Notes under the pieces: model-generated
Told to the model about the DNA's origin: nothing
Databases searched by the model: none
What the model saw: the letters and a program-made list of their open reading frames with translations, nothing else
Shown here: positions 33,842-42,368 of the stretch, piece after piece
Position numbering within the stretch: the stretch's first letter is position 1
How the letters are laid out: each line of letters starts with the position of its first letter
Assembly: GCA_030645475.1 (NCBI GenBank)
Contig: JAUSMA010000069.1
Location: 62,001 to 126,000, forward strand
Reading direction: 5' to 3'
Length of the DNA stretch: 64,000 nt
From: Nitrospirota bacterium
GTDB lineage: Bacteria; Nitrospirota; Nitrospiria; Nitrospirales; Nitrospiraceae
Made by a program: the position numbers and the translations under genes

Positions 33842-35021
33842 CCGCAACATGATAGCGGTCCTGGCCTCTGTGTCCATGTTGTGTGGATGTTTGTCGGCAA
33901 GCGCAGCCGATGGTCCTGAGCCGCGTCAGCGAGTCCGTGACCTAGGAATAGTCATCGGGCAATATTCGACCGGAGCACAGAACGCCATCACCGATGTCGC
34001 AGGGGTCAAAGTCGGACAGGCCACGCTCGTGGTCGGCGAAGGTGCGCTTGTGCCGGGCCATGGTCCGGTACGCACCGGCGTGACAGTCGTCATCCCCCGC
34101 GATGACGTCTGGCACAAGAAAGTGTCGGCCGGTTCGTTCATTCTCAATGGAACCGGTGAGATGACCGGCCTTGCCTGGGTCAGCGAATCCGGTTTTCTCG
34201 AATATCCAATCGCCCTCACCAATACATTGAACGTGCCGCGAGTCGCCAACGGGGTCATGAACTGGATGATTGCGCGTTATCCGGAGGTCGGCATTACCGA
34301 CGATACGCTGACGCCGGTCGTCGCTGAATGCGACGATGGACGGCTGAACGACATTCAAGGGCGCCATGTTTCGGAAGCAGACGTGGTCAAGGCGATCGAC
34401 AGTGCCTCATCCGGAGCGGTACAGGAGGGCACGGTTGGCGCTGGAACAGGGATGGTGTCCTACGGATTCAAAGGGGGCATCGGGACCTCGTCCCGGCGAG
34501 TATCAGAGACCGAGGGCGGGTATACGGTTGGTGTGCTCGTCAATGCGAACCATGGCCGCAGGCCCGAGCTCGTCGTAGGCGGCGTTCCAGTCGGCCGGCT
34601 CTATGAGGCGGTACCTCCCGTCGCACAGGCTCTGTCACCAGGGCAAAGCGAAGGCTCGATCATCGTCATCATCGCCACCGATGCTCCACTCGATGGCCGT
34701 CAGCTCACGCGGCTGGCGAAACGTGCGGCACTGGGGCTGGCACGCACCGGCTCCACCGCGCGGCATGGCAGCGGCGACTTCATGCTGGCCTTCTCGACGG
34801 CCAACGTTATCCCGCATTATCCGACAGATCGAACCTACAGTTTGACTCAGTTGGCAGACACCCATATGAACCCGCTGATCACCGCAACCGTTGAAGCGAC
34901 GGAGGAGGCAATCCTCAATGCCCTTACGATGGCCAGCACCGTTGTGGGGCGCGACGGCCATCGTGTCGAAGCCATCTCCCTCGCCAAGCTTCGTACCATT
35001 CTCGATCGACAGCCCAAGTAA
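33831..35021 (+). CDS. P1 family (DmpA-like) aminopeptidase, exported
   Basis: This 396-residue N-terminal-nucleophile hydrolase starts at ATG 33831, overlapping the upstream stop. It has a signal peptide with a possible lipobox (SMLCGC). It has the P1 family blocks ITDVAGVKVGQ and VRTGVTVV, the glycine-rich GTVGAGTGMVSYGFKGG, and the autocleavage region RHGSGDFMLAFST. Family members process D-amino or beta-peptidyl substrates after self-cleavage before the Ser. Location is probably periplasmic. Confidence 0.87.
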   Translation: MTYSRNMIAVLASVSMLCGCLSASAADGPEPRQRVRDLGIVIGQYSTGAQNAITDVAGVKVGQATLVVGEGALVPGHGPVRTGVTVVIPRDDVWHKKVSAGSFILNGTGEMTGLAWVSESGFLEYPIALTNTLNVPRVANGVMNWMIARYPEVGITDDTLTPVVAECDDGRLNDIQGRHVSEADVVKAIDSASSGAVQEGTVGAGTGMVSYGFKGGIGTSSRRVSETEGGYTVGVLVNANHGRRPELVVGGVPVGRLYEAVPPVAQALSPGQSEGSIIVIIATDAPLDGRQLTRLAKRAALGLARTGSTARHGSGDFMLAFSTANVIPHYPTDRTYSLTQLADTHMNPLITATVEATEEAILNALTMASTVVGRDGHRVEAISLAKLRTILDRQPK

Positions 35022-35123
35022 CTTGCGAAACATGGTCCTGCAAGGCCAGCGGATTCTCTGACTTGCATTTCCCTCTCGCCCCTCGCTATCCTCTTTCGAC
35101 GCTCTTGCGACTGGAGGAATGGC

Positions 35124-35351
35124 ATGAACGAATATCAACTCGGTGGCGGTTTGAATCTCTTGACTGCATTGGGGAAAACCAATGCGTTCACTGAGTTTTT
35201 GAAAACCCGCATGGCCCATGCCTTGGAATCAGAAGATCCCACGGAGCTGCATTACCTCCTGGCGCAACTCGATGACTACCATTCCTACATGTGGCGCTAC
35301 TACAACAAGCTGGCTAAGGACCGCCCTGAACGGATGGACCCAGGGGTCTAG
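35124..35351 (+). CDS. small helical protein (hypothetical), paralogue of the 27580 gene
   Basis: This 75-residue protein has GGAGG seven bases upstream of its ATG. Its core (FLKTRMAHALES, LHYLLAQLDDYHSYMW, NKLAKDRPE) parallels the 109-residue protein at 27580. It lies just before the FIST-domain gene and may be co-transcribed with it. No known domain. Confidence 0.65.
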   Translation: MNEYQLGGGLNLLTALGKTNAFTEFLKTRMAHALESEDPTELHYLLAQLDDYHSYMWRYYNKLAKDRPERMDPGV

Positions 35352-35384
35352 CTGATCGACGACCATCGGAAAGCCATTCGTAAC

Positions 35385-36608
35385 ATGATGATATTGCCCA
35401 CGAGCACGACTATTCCCTCCACGCTTCAGTTCGCAACCGCAGTCTCGCGCAAGACCGATACGGAAGCTGCCACTCGAGATCTTGCCGATGCCATCTTGAT
35501 GCAAGTCGGCACGGCCCCTATCGATCTGGCGTTCGTGTTTTTCTCCTCTCATCATGCAGCCAAAACCTCCATGATCTCTGCCATGTTGCAGAAGGACTTG
35601 CGGGCAAAGGTCTGTCTGGGCTGTTCCGGCGAAGGGGTGATTGCCGGCGCCGAAGAGATTGAAGCCGCGGCAGCCATGACCATCTGGGTGGCCTGCCTTC
35701 CAGGGGTTACCGTGACCCCGCTCCAGCTCTCCGTCTCTCAACTGCAGGACCAAATCCGCATGCCAGGGTGGCCGGAACCGGGACTCGAGGCGTCGACGTT
35801 TCTTCTTCTCGCTGATCCCTTCTCGACACCGATGCAGGAAGTCCTTTCCCTCATGACCGACCGGTATCCTCAGGGCAAAGTTGTCGGGGGCCTCGCCGGG
35901 GGAGGTCGGGATGCAGGAGAGAATCGGCTCCTCCTCAACGATCAGGTGTTCGACGGGGGCATGGTGGGGGCGCAACTCACGGGACCGATCGCGGTGCGAA
36001 CCGTGACCTCGCAAGGCTGCAGGCCGATCGGTGAACGGTTTGTCGTCACGAGGGCTGAAGGCAATCTGATCCATGAACTCGGCGGGGTCTCAGCCTTAAA
36101 ACGGCTCCAGGACGTCTTCGAGTCTCTGGGAGGAGCCCAACGCCGTGATGCCCATCGCGCATTACACCTTGGCATCGTCATCGATGAGCACAAGAGTCAT
36201 TTCGAGCGGGGCGACTTCCTCGTTCGTAACCTCATCGGAGCGGATCAACAGGCCGGGGCCGTCGCTATCGGAGACGTGGTTCAGGAAGGCCAGACCGTAC
36301 AATTTCATCTCCGCGATGCAAAATCGGCCAGCGACGACTTGCACTTTCTCCTGGCTGCGGATCGAGCGAAGCACCAGAATCCCCCGCTCGGAGCCCTCTT
36401 GTTCAGTTGTTGCGGGCGTGGAGAGGGACTCTTTGGCCAGCCCCATCACGATAGTGGAGTCGTGCAAGAGCGCCTCGGGTCTCTCCCGACGGCTGGTTTT
36501 TTCGCGCAAGGAGAGATTGGTCCGGTCGGGGGGCGCAATTTCCTGCACGGCTACACGGCCAGCGTGGTCATTTTCTCTGAACCGGACTCCCGTACGCCAC
36601 ATCCGTGA
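35385..36608 (+). CDS. FIST domain protein
   Basis: This 407-residue protein shows the FIST_N pattern (DLAFVFFSSHHAAK, LGCSGEGVIAGAEEIE, LLADPFSTP and VGGLAGGG) and the FIST_C region (FLVRNLIGADQQAGAVAIG, ALLFSCCGRGEGLFG, GFFAQGEIGPVGGRNFLHGYT). FIST domains are proposed small-ligand sensors in signal transduction. No output domain is attached. It follows the small 75-residue gene by 33 bp. Confidence 0.88.
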   Translation: MMILPTSTTIPSTLQFATAVSRKTDTEAATRDLADAILMQVGTAPIDLAFVFFSSHHAAKTSMISAMLQKDLRAKVCLGCSGEGVIAGAEEIEAAAAMTIWVACLPGVTVTPLQLSVSQLQDQIRMPGWPEPGLEASTFLLLADPFSTPMQEVLSLMTDRYPQGKVVGGLAGGGRDAGENRLLLNDQVFDGGMVGAQLTGPIAVRTVTSQGCRPIGERFVVTRAEGNLIHELGGVSALKRLQDVFESLGGAQRRDAHRALHLGIVIDEHKSHFERGDFLVRNLIGADQQAGAVAIGDVVQEGQTVQFHLRDAKSASDDLHFLLAADRAKHQNPPLGALLFSCCGRGEGLFGQPHHDSGVVQERLGSLPTAGFFAQGEIGPVGGRNFLHGYTASVVIFSEPDSRTPHP

Positions 36609-36637
36609 GCGTCGTGCCTTGAGCGCTCGACCGAGAT

Positions 36638-36657
36638 TGCCGGCCTAGCTGCCGGCA
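36638..36657 (+). terminator. weak hairpin after the FIST gene
   Basis: TGCCGGC (36638-36644) pairs with GCCGGCA (36651-36657) around a six-base loop, 30 bp after the FIST stop. No T tract follows, so termination is uncertain. Confidence 0.35.
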
Positions 36658-36694
36658 GGAGAGTCTACGCATCGCACTCTATGAGTCTATTGCC

Positions 36695-36718
36695 GTCCAC
36701 CTGAATGTTCGGGTGGAC
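36695..36718 (+). promoter_or_regulatory. hairpin just upstream of the FKBP ribosome binding site
   Basis: GTCCACC (36695-36701) pairs with GGTGGAC (36712-36718). It lies about ten bases before AAAGGAG and could be a 5' UTR structure or a terminator of the upstream transcript. Confidence 0.3.
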
Positions 36719-36740
36719 AACGATCACGAAAGGAGTAGGT

Positions 36741-37109
36741 ATGCCGCATCAAGAAGCAGGCGCTGAAGGGAATGAAGTGACGACGTCATCGGGGTTGCAG
36801 TATGTCGATCTCACGGTCGGAACCGGAGCCACGGCAGAGGCGGGACAGACGGTCATCGTGCATTACACCGGCTGGTTGGAAAACGGGAAGAAGTTCGATA
36901 GTTCCGTGGATCGGGGTCAGCCCTTCTCTTTCCCCTTGGGAGCCGGGCGAGTCATCAAAGGCTGGGACGAAGGTGTGAAGGGCATGAAAGTGGGCGGCAA
37001 GCGAAAGCTGACCATTCCGTCAAAGCTTGGGTATGGCGCACAGGGGGCGGGCGGCCTGATTCCTCCACATGCCACGTTGATTTTCGACGTCGAACTGCTG
37101 GGTCTGTGA
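36741..37109 (+). CDS. FKBP-type peptidyl-prolyl isomerase
   Basis: This 122-residue protein is a single FKBP domain: [56 protein letters not shown] and FDVELL are all typical. No signal peptide is present, so it is cytoplasmic. AAAGGAG precedes ATG 36741; an earlier frame-open start is not needed. Its TGA overlaps a possible GTG start of gcvT. Confidence 0.95.
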   Translation: MPHQEAGAEGNEVTTSSGLQYVDLTVGTGATAEAGQTVIVHYTGWLENGKKFDSSVDRGQPFSFPLGAGRVIKGWDEGVKGMKVGGKRKLTIPSKLGYGAQGAGGLIPPHATLIFDVELLGL

Positions 37110-37117
37110 GCCACGTC

Positions 37118-38218
37118 ATGCAACGTACCCCACTGATCACGCATCATCAAGCCTGCGGCGCTAAACTCGTCGATTTTGCCGGATGGGAGATGCCGATTCA
37201 GTACAGCGGTGTTGTGGACGAGTACCACACCGTCCGCTTCCATGTCGGCCTCTTCGATGTGAGCCATATGGGGCGCCTGCGGGTCGCCGGCTCCGGCGCC
37301 ATCCCGTTCCTCCAGCGAGTCACGACGAACGACGTCGACAAGATCGCGGTTTCGCAAGCTCAATATTCCATGGTCTGTAACGAACACGCGGGCATCAAAG
37401 ACGACATCTTTGTCTATCGGCTCGGGTCGGATGAATTTCTTTTGTGCGTGAATGCCTCGAACCGCGAGAAGATCCTGTCGTGGCTCCAAGCACAGCTTGG
37501 CCAGGATAAGACGGTTCGGCTCGAAGATCGGTCGGTTGAATTGGCTCAGGTGGCCGTCCAGGGTCCCAAGTCTCGCGAGCTACTCATGAGTCTTGGCGGG
37601 ACGGCTCTTGAAGGGCTTAAGCTCCATCACACCTGTGAGGGTGCGATCGGCGGCCTGTCTTGCTTGCTGGCCCGAACAGGCTACAGTGGTGAGTTGGGCT
37701 ATGAGATTTATATCGACGCAGACAAGGTCGGTCGCCTCTGGGACCTGCTCATCGACAAGGGAAAGGCCTGGGGGCTCAAACCGGCAGGGCTCGGCGCAAG
37801 AGATCTTCTCCGATTGGAAATGGGCTATCTGCTCTATGGCAACGACATGGGTGAAGACACGACGCCACTCGAAGCCAATGCGGATTGGACTGTCAGCTTC
37901 CAGAAAGGCCCATTCATCGGCAGCCAGACGCTCTTGGCGCAGAAGCAGGCCGGGGTCGCTCGTCGTTTCGTGGCGTTCGAACTGGTTGAGAAGGCCGTGC
38001 CACGCCACGGATTCAAAATCCTCGACCCCGCAACGTCCCAACCGATCGGCGAGGTGACCAGCGGCAACCTTTCGCCACTCCTTCAAAAGGGCATCGGGTT
38101 GGGGTACGTGCCTCTGCGCTATGCGGAACCAGGCACGTCCATCCTGATCGAAATTCGCAGCAAGAACGTTCTCGCACAGATCGTCAAGCCACCGTTCTAC
38201 AAAAAGCGCAAGGCGTAG
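37118..38218 (+). CDS. gcvT: glycine cleavage T protein (aminomethyltransferase)
   Basis: This 366-residue enzyme transfers the methylene group from aminomethylated GcvH to tetrahydrofolate. Typical blocks are RTPLITHHQACGAKLVDFAG, the GLFDVSHMG-like LFDVSHMGRLRV, RTGYSGELGYEIY and LEMGYLLYGNDM. ATG 37118 aligns with the usual GcvT N-terminus; GTG 37106, overlapping the FKBP stop, is an alternative. gcvP lies 4.5 kb away on the other strand and gcvH is not in the window. Confidence 0.93.
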   Translation: MQRTPLITHHQACGAKLVDFAGWEMPIQYSGVVDEYHTVRFHVGLFDVSHMGRLRVAGSGAIPFLQRVTTNDVDKIAVSQAQYSMVCNEHAGIKDDIFVYRLGSDEFLLCVNASNREKILSWLQAQLGQDKTVRLEDRSVELAQVAVQGPKSRELLMSLGGTALEGLKLHHTCEGAIGGLSCLLARTGYSGELGYEIYIDADKVGRLWDLLIDKGKAWGLKPAGLGARDLLRLEMGYLLYGNDMGEDTTPLEANADWTVSFQKGPFIGSQTLLAQKQAGVARRFVAFELVEKAVPRHGFKILDPATSQPIGEVTSGNLSPLLQKGIGLGYVPLRYAEPGTSILIEIRSKNVLAQIVKPPFYKKRKA

Positions 38219-38232
38219 TCATGCTCAGGTAC

Positions 38233-38325
38233 GAGGCAATGGGCGAGAGGCGAAAGGAACCGAGATGATGTCGAGCATTTACTTGCATCTAATTCTTCGC
38301 CCCTTGCCTCTCGCCTCAAGCCTCT
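38233..38325. repeat. imperfect palindrome, GGCGAGAGGC type
   Basis: The left arm GAGGCAATGGGCGAGAGGC and the right arm, whose complement reads GGCGAGAGGCAAGGGGCGAA, form an imperfect palindrome filling the gcvT-Nudix gap. The same arm sequence recurs in a palindrome near tRNA-Val at 59830. Confidence 0.6.
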
Positions 38326-38329
38326 AGCC

Positions 38330-38890
38330 ATGCCTATACAGACCAAACGCATGTACACCGGCATCATCGTGAACGTGAACGTCGACACCGTTACGTTGCC
38401 GAACGGTCTCACGGTCGACTTAGAGGTGGTTCGCCATCCCGGAGCAGCCGCGGTGGTGCCGCTGAAAGACGATGGCACGGTCGTCTTGATTCGGCAGTTC
38501 CGCCAGGCGGCGGGAGGGTTCATCTACGAAATTCCAGCGGGAAAACTTCACCCTGGTGAAGACCCGATGGCCTGCGCAGCACGAGAACTAGAAGAAGAAA
38601 TAGGCTACCGGGCCGGCAAGCTGGAGCTTCTTTCCAGTATCTTGACCGCACCAGGGTTCACCGACGAGGTGATCCACGTCTACAAGGGAACCGGGTTGAC
38701 GGCGGGGAAGCAACAGCTCGATCTGGATGAAGTTCTTGAAGTGATCGAACTGCCCCTACTGGACGCAATCAGCATGATTGAGACTGGTGCGATCAGGGAT
38801 GCGAAATCGATCGTGGGATTGCAGGCGGTCTATCTTCGGGAGAAGAGCAGGTCAGGTAGGGAAGAAGACACGAAGGGTCTCCCGCTTTAG
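38330..38890 (+). CDS. Nudix hydrolase, ADP-ribose pyrophosphatase type
   Basis: This 186-residue hydrolase has a complete Nudix box (GKLHPGEDPMACAARELEEE followed by IGYRAG) near residues 70-93. IRQFRQAAGGFIYEIPAGKL just before it is typical of ADP-ribose pyrophosphatases (NudF). ATG 38351 is an alternative start. The gene begins four bases after a palindromic element. Confidence 0.9.
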   Translation: MPIQTKRMYTGIIVNVNVDTVTLPNGLTVDLEVVRHPGAAAVVPLKDDGTVVLIRQFRQAAGGFIYEIPAGKLHPGEDPMACAARELEEEIGYRAGKLELLSSILTAPGFTDEVIHVYKGTGLTAGKQQLDLDEVLEVIELPLLDAISMIETGAIRDAKSIVGLQAVYLREKSRSGREEDTKGLPL

Positions 38891-38934
38891 GCAGGAGACC
38901 CCTCAAGACAACTAGCCTCGCCAGAGAAAAGGGA

Positions 38935-39165
38935 TTACTTGCCCTTCTCGTCTTTCTTCTTCTCGTCTTTCTTGTCATCGCCGAACGTATCGGCGTGGCC
39001 GCCCTTCTTTTCGTCCTTCTTGTCCTTCTTCTCTTCGCCGTACACGAGGACGTGGCCGCCCTTCTTCTCATCCTTCTTGTCCTTCTTCTCTTCGCCGGCG
39101 AAGGAAGGCGCGCTGAACGACACTGCCACTGCCACTGCCATGATTGCCATCAACATGCTCTTCAT
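38935..39165 (-). CDS. secreted Lys/Asp-rich repeat protein
   Basis: This 76-residue protein has a signal peptide (LMAIMAVAVAVSFSAPSFA) and a mature part made almost entirely of a charged repeat. The unit GEEKKDKKDEKKGGH occurs twice, then a shorter GDDKKDEKKKDEKGK ends the protein. The repeat is also visible in DNA. ATG 39165 was chosen because a purine-rich AGGGGGG box precedes it. Function unknown; the composition suggests a disordered polyampholyte in the periplasm or outside the cell. Confidence 0.7.
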   Translation of the reverse strand: MKSMLMAIMAVAVAVSFSAPSFAGEEKKDKKDEKKGGHVLVYGEEKKDKKDEKKGGHADTFGDDKKDEKKKDEKGK

Positions 39166-39432
39166 AGTATGTGACCCCCTGTTAGTGATTGAATATGGTG
39201 CCATGATCGGCACTCGCTGGTACTGTTCAGCAAGCTTAGTGCCGGAACTGAAAAAGCTACAACTTTATAACTTTATCAATACTTTATGAACAATCTACAG
39301 ATTGGAGCCGAAGGGCCACACCTTCGCTTTTCTGTGGCAGGATGGCTGAACAACGGCTAAACCGCCCCAAAACAAGAAAGGCACATCCTGGTCGAACTTG
39401 AGATGGAATGAACCAGCGATTTGACCGAAACG

Positions 39433-39993
39433 ATGATCCGCACAGCTGTACATCAACGACCCAAAACTCACCTCCATAAGGGGCTCTCAGACTATATTCA
39501 GCCTGGGGTCAGGATCCTCTTCGTCGGCATCAATCCAGGACTTCGCTCAGCAGCCATGGGTCATCATTTTGCCGGTCACTCGAATCGGTTCTGGAAACTC
39601 TTGTATGAGTCGAAGCTCGTCTCTGAGCCATTGACCTACCAAGACGATTGGCGCCTGCCAGAGATGGGTCTCGGTTTGACCAACATCATCCAACGACCCA
39701 GCGCAGGAATTGATGAGCTCAAACCGATTGAATATGCCACTGGACGAAAGAGGCTTGTTGCTACCGTACAACGCTATCGCCCACAGATCGTCGCCCTGCT
39801 GGGGGTGACTATTTACAGGACGCTCTTTCCCGTCACCAGGGGGCAACGAGTGAACTTGGGACTCCAGCTTGCACAATTGGCCGATGTCCCGGTCTTCGTC
39901 CTTCCAAATCCCAGTGGACGAAACGCGCATTATTCATACAACGTCATGCTTGGCGCATTCCAAGCCCTCTGTAAGGAAGCTGATTCACTCTGA
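39433..39993 (+). CDS. mug: uracil/mismatch DNA glycosylase (Mug/TDG-like)
   Basis: This 186-residue protein has the Mug/TDG landmarks: the active-site region LFVGINPGLRSAAMGHHFAG, the FWKLL block, GLGLTNIIQRPSAG and the C-terminal VFVLPNPSGRNAHY. Such enzymes remove uracil or thymine from G-U or G-T mispairs in base excision repair. TTG 39421 is an alternative start. Confidence 0.88.
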   Translation: MIRTAVHQRPKTHLHKGLSDYIQPGVRILFVGINPGLRSAAMGHHFAGHSNRFWKLLYESKLVSEPLTYQDDWRLPEMGLGLTNIIQRPSAGIDELKPIEYATGRKRLVATVQRYRPQIVALLGVTIYRTLFPVTRGQRVNLGLQLAQLADVPVFVLPNPSGRNAHYSYNVMLGAFQALCKEADSL

Positions 39994-40067
39994 CCGCAAA
40001 TCGTGCTATCTTCACTTTTCGGAGCGAAGAGGTAGCTCGACTCTCACCATTCTTGTAGGAGTGCCAG

Positions 40068-40847
40068 ATGTTATTAGACGGCAAAACAGGACTGATCATC
40101 GGGGTCGCAAACAAGCACAGCATCGCCTGGGCTATCGCGCAATCGGCGGCCAGCCAGGGCGCCAAGTTGTTCTTTAATTATCAGGGCGAGCGGCTACGGG
40201 AGAATGTCGAAGAGCTGGTCGCCACGATGCCAGGCGCAAAAGCCTTTCCTTGCGACGTGGGAGACGATGCACAAATTGCCGCCTTGATGCAGAATGTCGG
40301 GAAGGAAACTCCGAAGATCGACTTCCTCGTCCATTCGGTCGCCTTTGCTCCGCGGGAAGAACTAACTGGTCAGTTTGTGAATACCACGAGGCAAGGATTC
40401 GCGACAGCCCTCGACGTGAGTGCCTATTCGCTCGTTGCCGTTACCAAGGCGGCGCTGCCCCTCATGACCGACGGTGGTTCCGTCGTCACGCTCACCTATC
40501 TTGGCGCGGAACGGGTCGTGCCCCATTACAATGTGATGGGTGTCGCCAAGGCCGCCCTCGAAGCCACCGTCCGTTACCTGGCCCACGATCTCGGCCCCAA
40601 GAACATTCGGGTGAATGCCATTTCCGCCGGTCCGATCAAGACCCTTGCGGCTCGCGGAGTCTCCGGCATCAGTAAAATGGTGGACCACCACAGAGAATTT
40701 GCCCCGCTACGCCGTGCAACCGAGCAAGGCGAAGTTGGCGACACGGCCTTGTTCTTGGTCAGCTCGCTAGGGCGTGGGATTACCGGAGAAGTGATCTACG
40801 TCGATGGCGGGTATCATATTCTTGGGTCGCTTGCGTCACCGGACTAA
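40068..40847 (+). CDS. fabI: enoyl-[acyl-carrier-protein] reductase
   Basis: This 259-residue short-chain dehydrogenase completes each fatty-acid elongation cycle. The N-terminal GVANKHSIAWAIAQSAA nucleotide site, VHSVAFAPREEL, the catalytic Tyr-x6-Lys arrangement (YNVMGVAKAALEATVRYLA) and ISAGPIKTLAARG are FabI features. TAGGAG precedes the ATG. A palindromic element begins immediately after its stop. Confidence 0.94.
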   Translation: MLLDGKTGLIIGVANKHSIAWAIAQSAASQGAKLFFNYQGERLRENVEELVATMPGAKAFPCDVGDDAQIAALMQNVGKETPKIDFLVHSVAFAPREELTGQFVNTTRQGFATALDVSAYSLVAVTKAALPLMTDGGSVVTLTYLGAERVVPHYNVMGVAKAALEATVRYLAHDLGPKNIRVNAISAGPIKTLAARGVSGISKMVDHHREFAPLRRATEQGEVGDTALFLVSSLGRGITGEVIYVDGGYHILGSLASPD

Positions 40848-41027
40848 CGTGAAGCGTCATTCGTATCTCGTCCGAAGAAAAGAGCGTATAGCGTATGGCT
40901 AGGAGTCAGAGCTGGAACTGCCGAAACCAATGATCAACTCTTCTTCACGAGAGACGGTGCTTTTTCCGAGCCATCAGCTATAAGCCATACGCTATCAGCT
41001 CCGTCCTCACACGAGATACGCTTCACG
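40848..41027. repeat. 180-bp imperfect inverted repeat between convergent fabI and arfB
   Basis: The outer arms are CGTGAAGCG plus TATCTCGT on the left (with a six-base insertion between the two parts) and the complement CGTGAAGCGTATCTCGTG on the right. Inner arms share ATAGCGTATGGCT (left about 40886-40898, right complement). The element starts directly after the fabI stop and ends 13 bp before the arfB stop, so it fills the space between two convergent genes and may act as a bidirectional terminator. Confidence 0.6.
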
Positions 41028-41040
41028 GCTTTCACTCCGG

Positions 41041-41451
41041 TTACTCCAGCGTTCGCCTGAGGGTCTTTAACTTTCCTCGTTTTGTCTTGCTCTCCAACCG
41101 CCGCTGCTTCGACCCCTTCGTCGGTTTCGTCGCTCTGCGCTTCTTGCGCGGAATCGCCACGCTCTGAATGAGCTCTTGCAGTCGCGTGAGCGCATCCTCT
41201 CGATTCTGCTCCTGACTCCGATGTTGCTGGGCTTTGATCGTAATCAGCCCCCCCTCTGAGATGCGATGATCTTTGAGCTTCAGCAGTTCTTCTTTATAGA
41301 AGGGGGGCAGTGAGGAGGCAGCAATATCGAACTGTAAATGAATCGCGGACGACACTTTATTGACGTTCTGGCCGCCAGCACCCTGCGACCGCATCGCATG
41401 GATGTCGATTTCGTTATCGGGGATGATGACGTGTGAAGAGATTTGCAGCAT
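41041..41451 (-). CDS. arfB: alternative ribosome-rescue peptidyl-tRNA hydrolase ArfB (YaeJ)
   Basis: This 136-residue protein has the class I release-factor motif MRSQGAGGQNVNKVSSAIHL, with the GGQ loop that hydrolyses peptidyl-tRNA. The C-terminal tail is highly basic (RKKRRATKPTKGSKQRRLES), as needed to enter the empty mRNA channel of stalled ribosomes. It lacks the stop-codon recognition domain of RF1/RF2. Convergent with fabI. Confidence 0.93.
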   Translation of the reverse strand: MLQISSHVIIPDNEIDIHAMRSQGAGGQNVNKVSSAIHLQFDIAASSLPPFYKEELLKLKDHRISEGGLITIKAQQHRSQEQNREDALTRLQELIQSVAIPRKKRRATKPTKGSKQRRLESKTKRGKLKTLRRTLE

Positions 41452-41541
41452 CAGGAATATTAGATGTTCAGCCCAGATATTTTATCTAGCGCGCTTAGCG
41501 TGCTGAGAATCTAGGTGTGTGAATCAGGTCAAAAGATGCTC

Positions 41542-41988
41542 TCACTCCCAGACCTTACAAGTGCCGTGGTACTGGCTTGGTATGGGTGAGCCGAGGCCAC
41601 CCATGTGGCGAGAGTGCACAACCACGAAATCACGCGTTCCCTTTGCATAATCAGAGAACACAGTGGTTACCGCAATATTCCCAAAGCCTGTTTCTTCGAT
41701 AAAAGTCACTCCTGCGGATGTCACTAACGCGGCGACATCAGAAGCTCCCTGATTACCGATTAGGCGAGCTTTCTTGGCCTTAAAATCGATTGAATCAAAT
41801 TGCAGAACCACATCAAATTTATCTTCTTTCATAAATGGCTTGCCACTCTTCCAGTCCACGCTTGCGCCAGGCCCCAACGTACATTGAAGACTTCGGGAGC
41901 CAACGAGTCGTGAAAATGTATCCTCGGAGGCAGTTGCCAATGACGCGAAGCTTGTAGCAAGGACACACACAACAGCAAATAGTTTCAT
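41542..41988 (-). CDS. secreted hypothetical protein
   Basis: This 148-residue protein has a signal peptide (LFAVVCVLATSFASLATA) and two Cys residues in the mature part (LQCTLGP and GTCKVWE) that could form a disulphide. No family recognised. It is monocistronic and has somewhat lower GC than its neighbours. Confidence 0.6.
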   Translation of the reverse strand: MKLFAVVCVLATSFASLATASEDTFSRLVGSRSLQCTLGPGASVDWKSGKPFMKEDKFDVVLQFDSIDFKAKKARLIGNQGASDVAALVTSAGVTFIEETGFGNIAVTTVFSDYAKGTRDFVVVHSRHMGGLGSPIPSQYHGTCKVWE

Positions 41989-42368
41989 GAATACCTAGCT
42001 TGGTAATTTGTTTGCGATATGCCTCTTTCCGAGAAAGACAGCCTCTACCTGTCCACTGACGAGCAAGTCTACTGCAAAGCTCAACATCTATCCAGCGATG
42101 GAGCTCCCCAATGATTGGGAGGTTGACTGTCGACCTTATCCAGTGAACGGGAACTCGCCGAGGGTTTGGAAGGTAGGAAGGCGGAAACTAACCGCTTCCG
42201 CGAGGGGGAATTCGAAGAATTCCCCCTCGCATGACCAGGAAAATCGGTCCGAGGGGAACGGAGGCGGATAGCCTCTGCCTGATTGACGTCGGTGAGTTTA
42301 TCGTTACCGGCAGTCTAGAGGCATGTGCCTATAACGGGATCTAACGAAAAATAAAGCTGAGCAGAAAT
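41989..42368. other. intergenic region with a perfect hairpin
   Basis: This is a 380-bp gap. The only open frame (42008-42271) reads through a perfect palindrome and has no ribosome binding site or coding character, so I do not call a gene. The hairpin at 42200-42230 is listed separately. Confidence 0.4.
42200..42230. repeat. perfect 14-bp stem hairpin
   Basis: GCGAGGGGGAATTC is followed by GAA and its exact complement GAATTCCCCCTCGC. No T tract follows on either strand and no gene ends nearby. It may be a terminator for an unrecognised transcript or a decayed mobile-element end. Confidence 0.5.

Noticed and set aside
38939-39289. 116-codon open frame opposite the Lys-rich repeat protein
   Set aside because: It translates to Phe/Ser runs that are the complement of the Lys/Asp repeat codons; the minus-strand frame has a signal peptide and a ribosome binding site.
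42008-42271. 87-codon open frame in the gap after the secreted protein gene
   Set aside because: It reads through a perfect palindrome, has no ribosome binding site and has no coding character.
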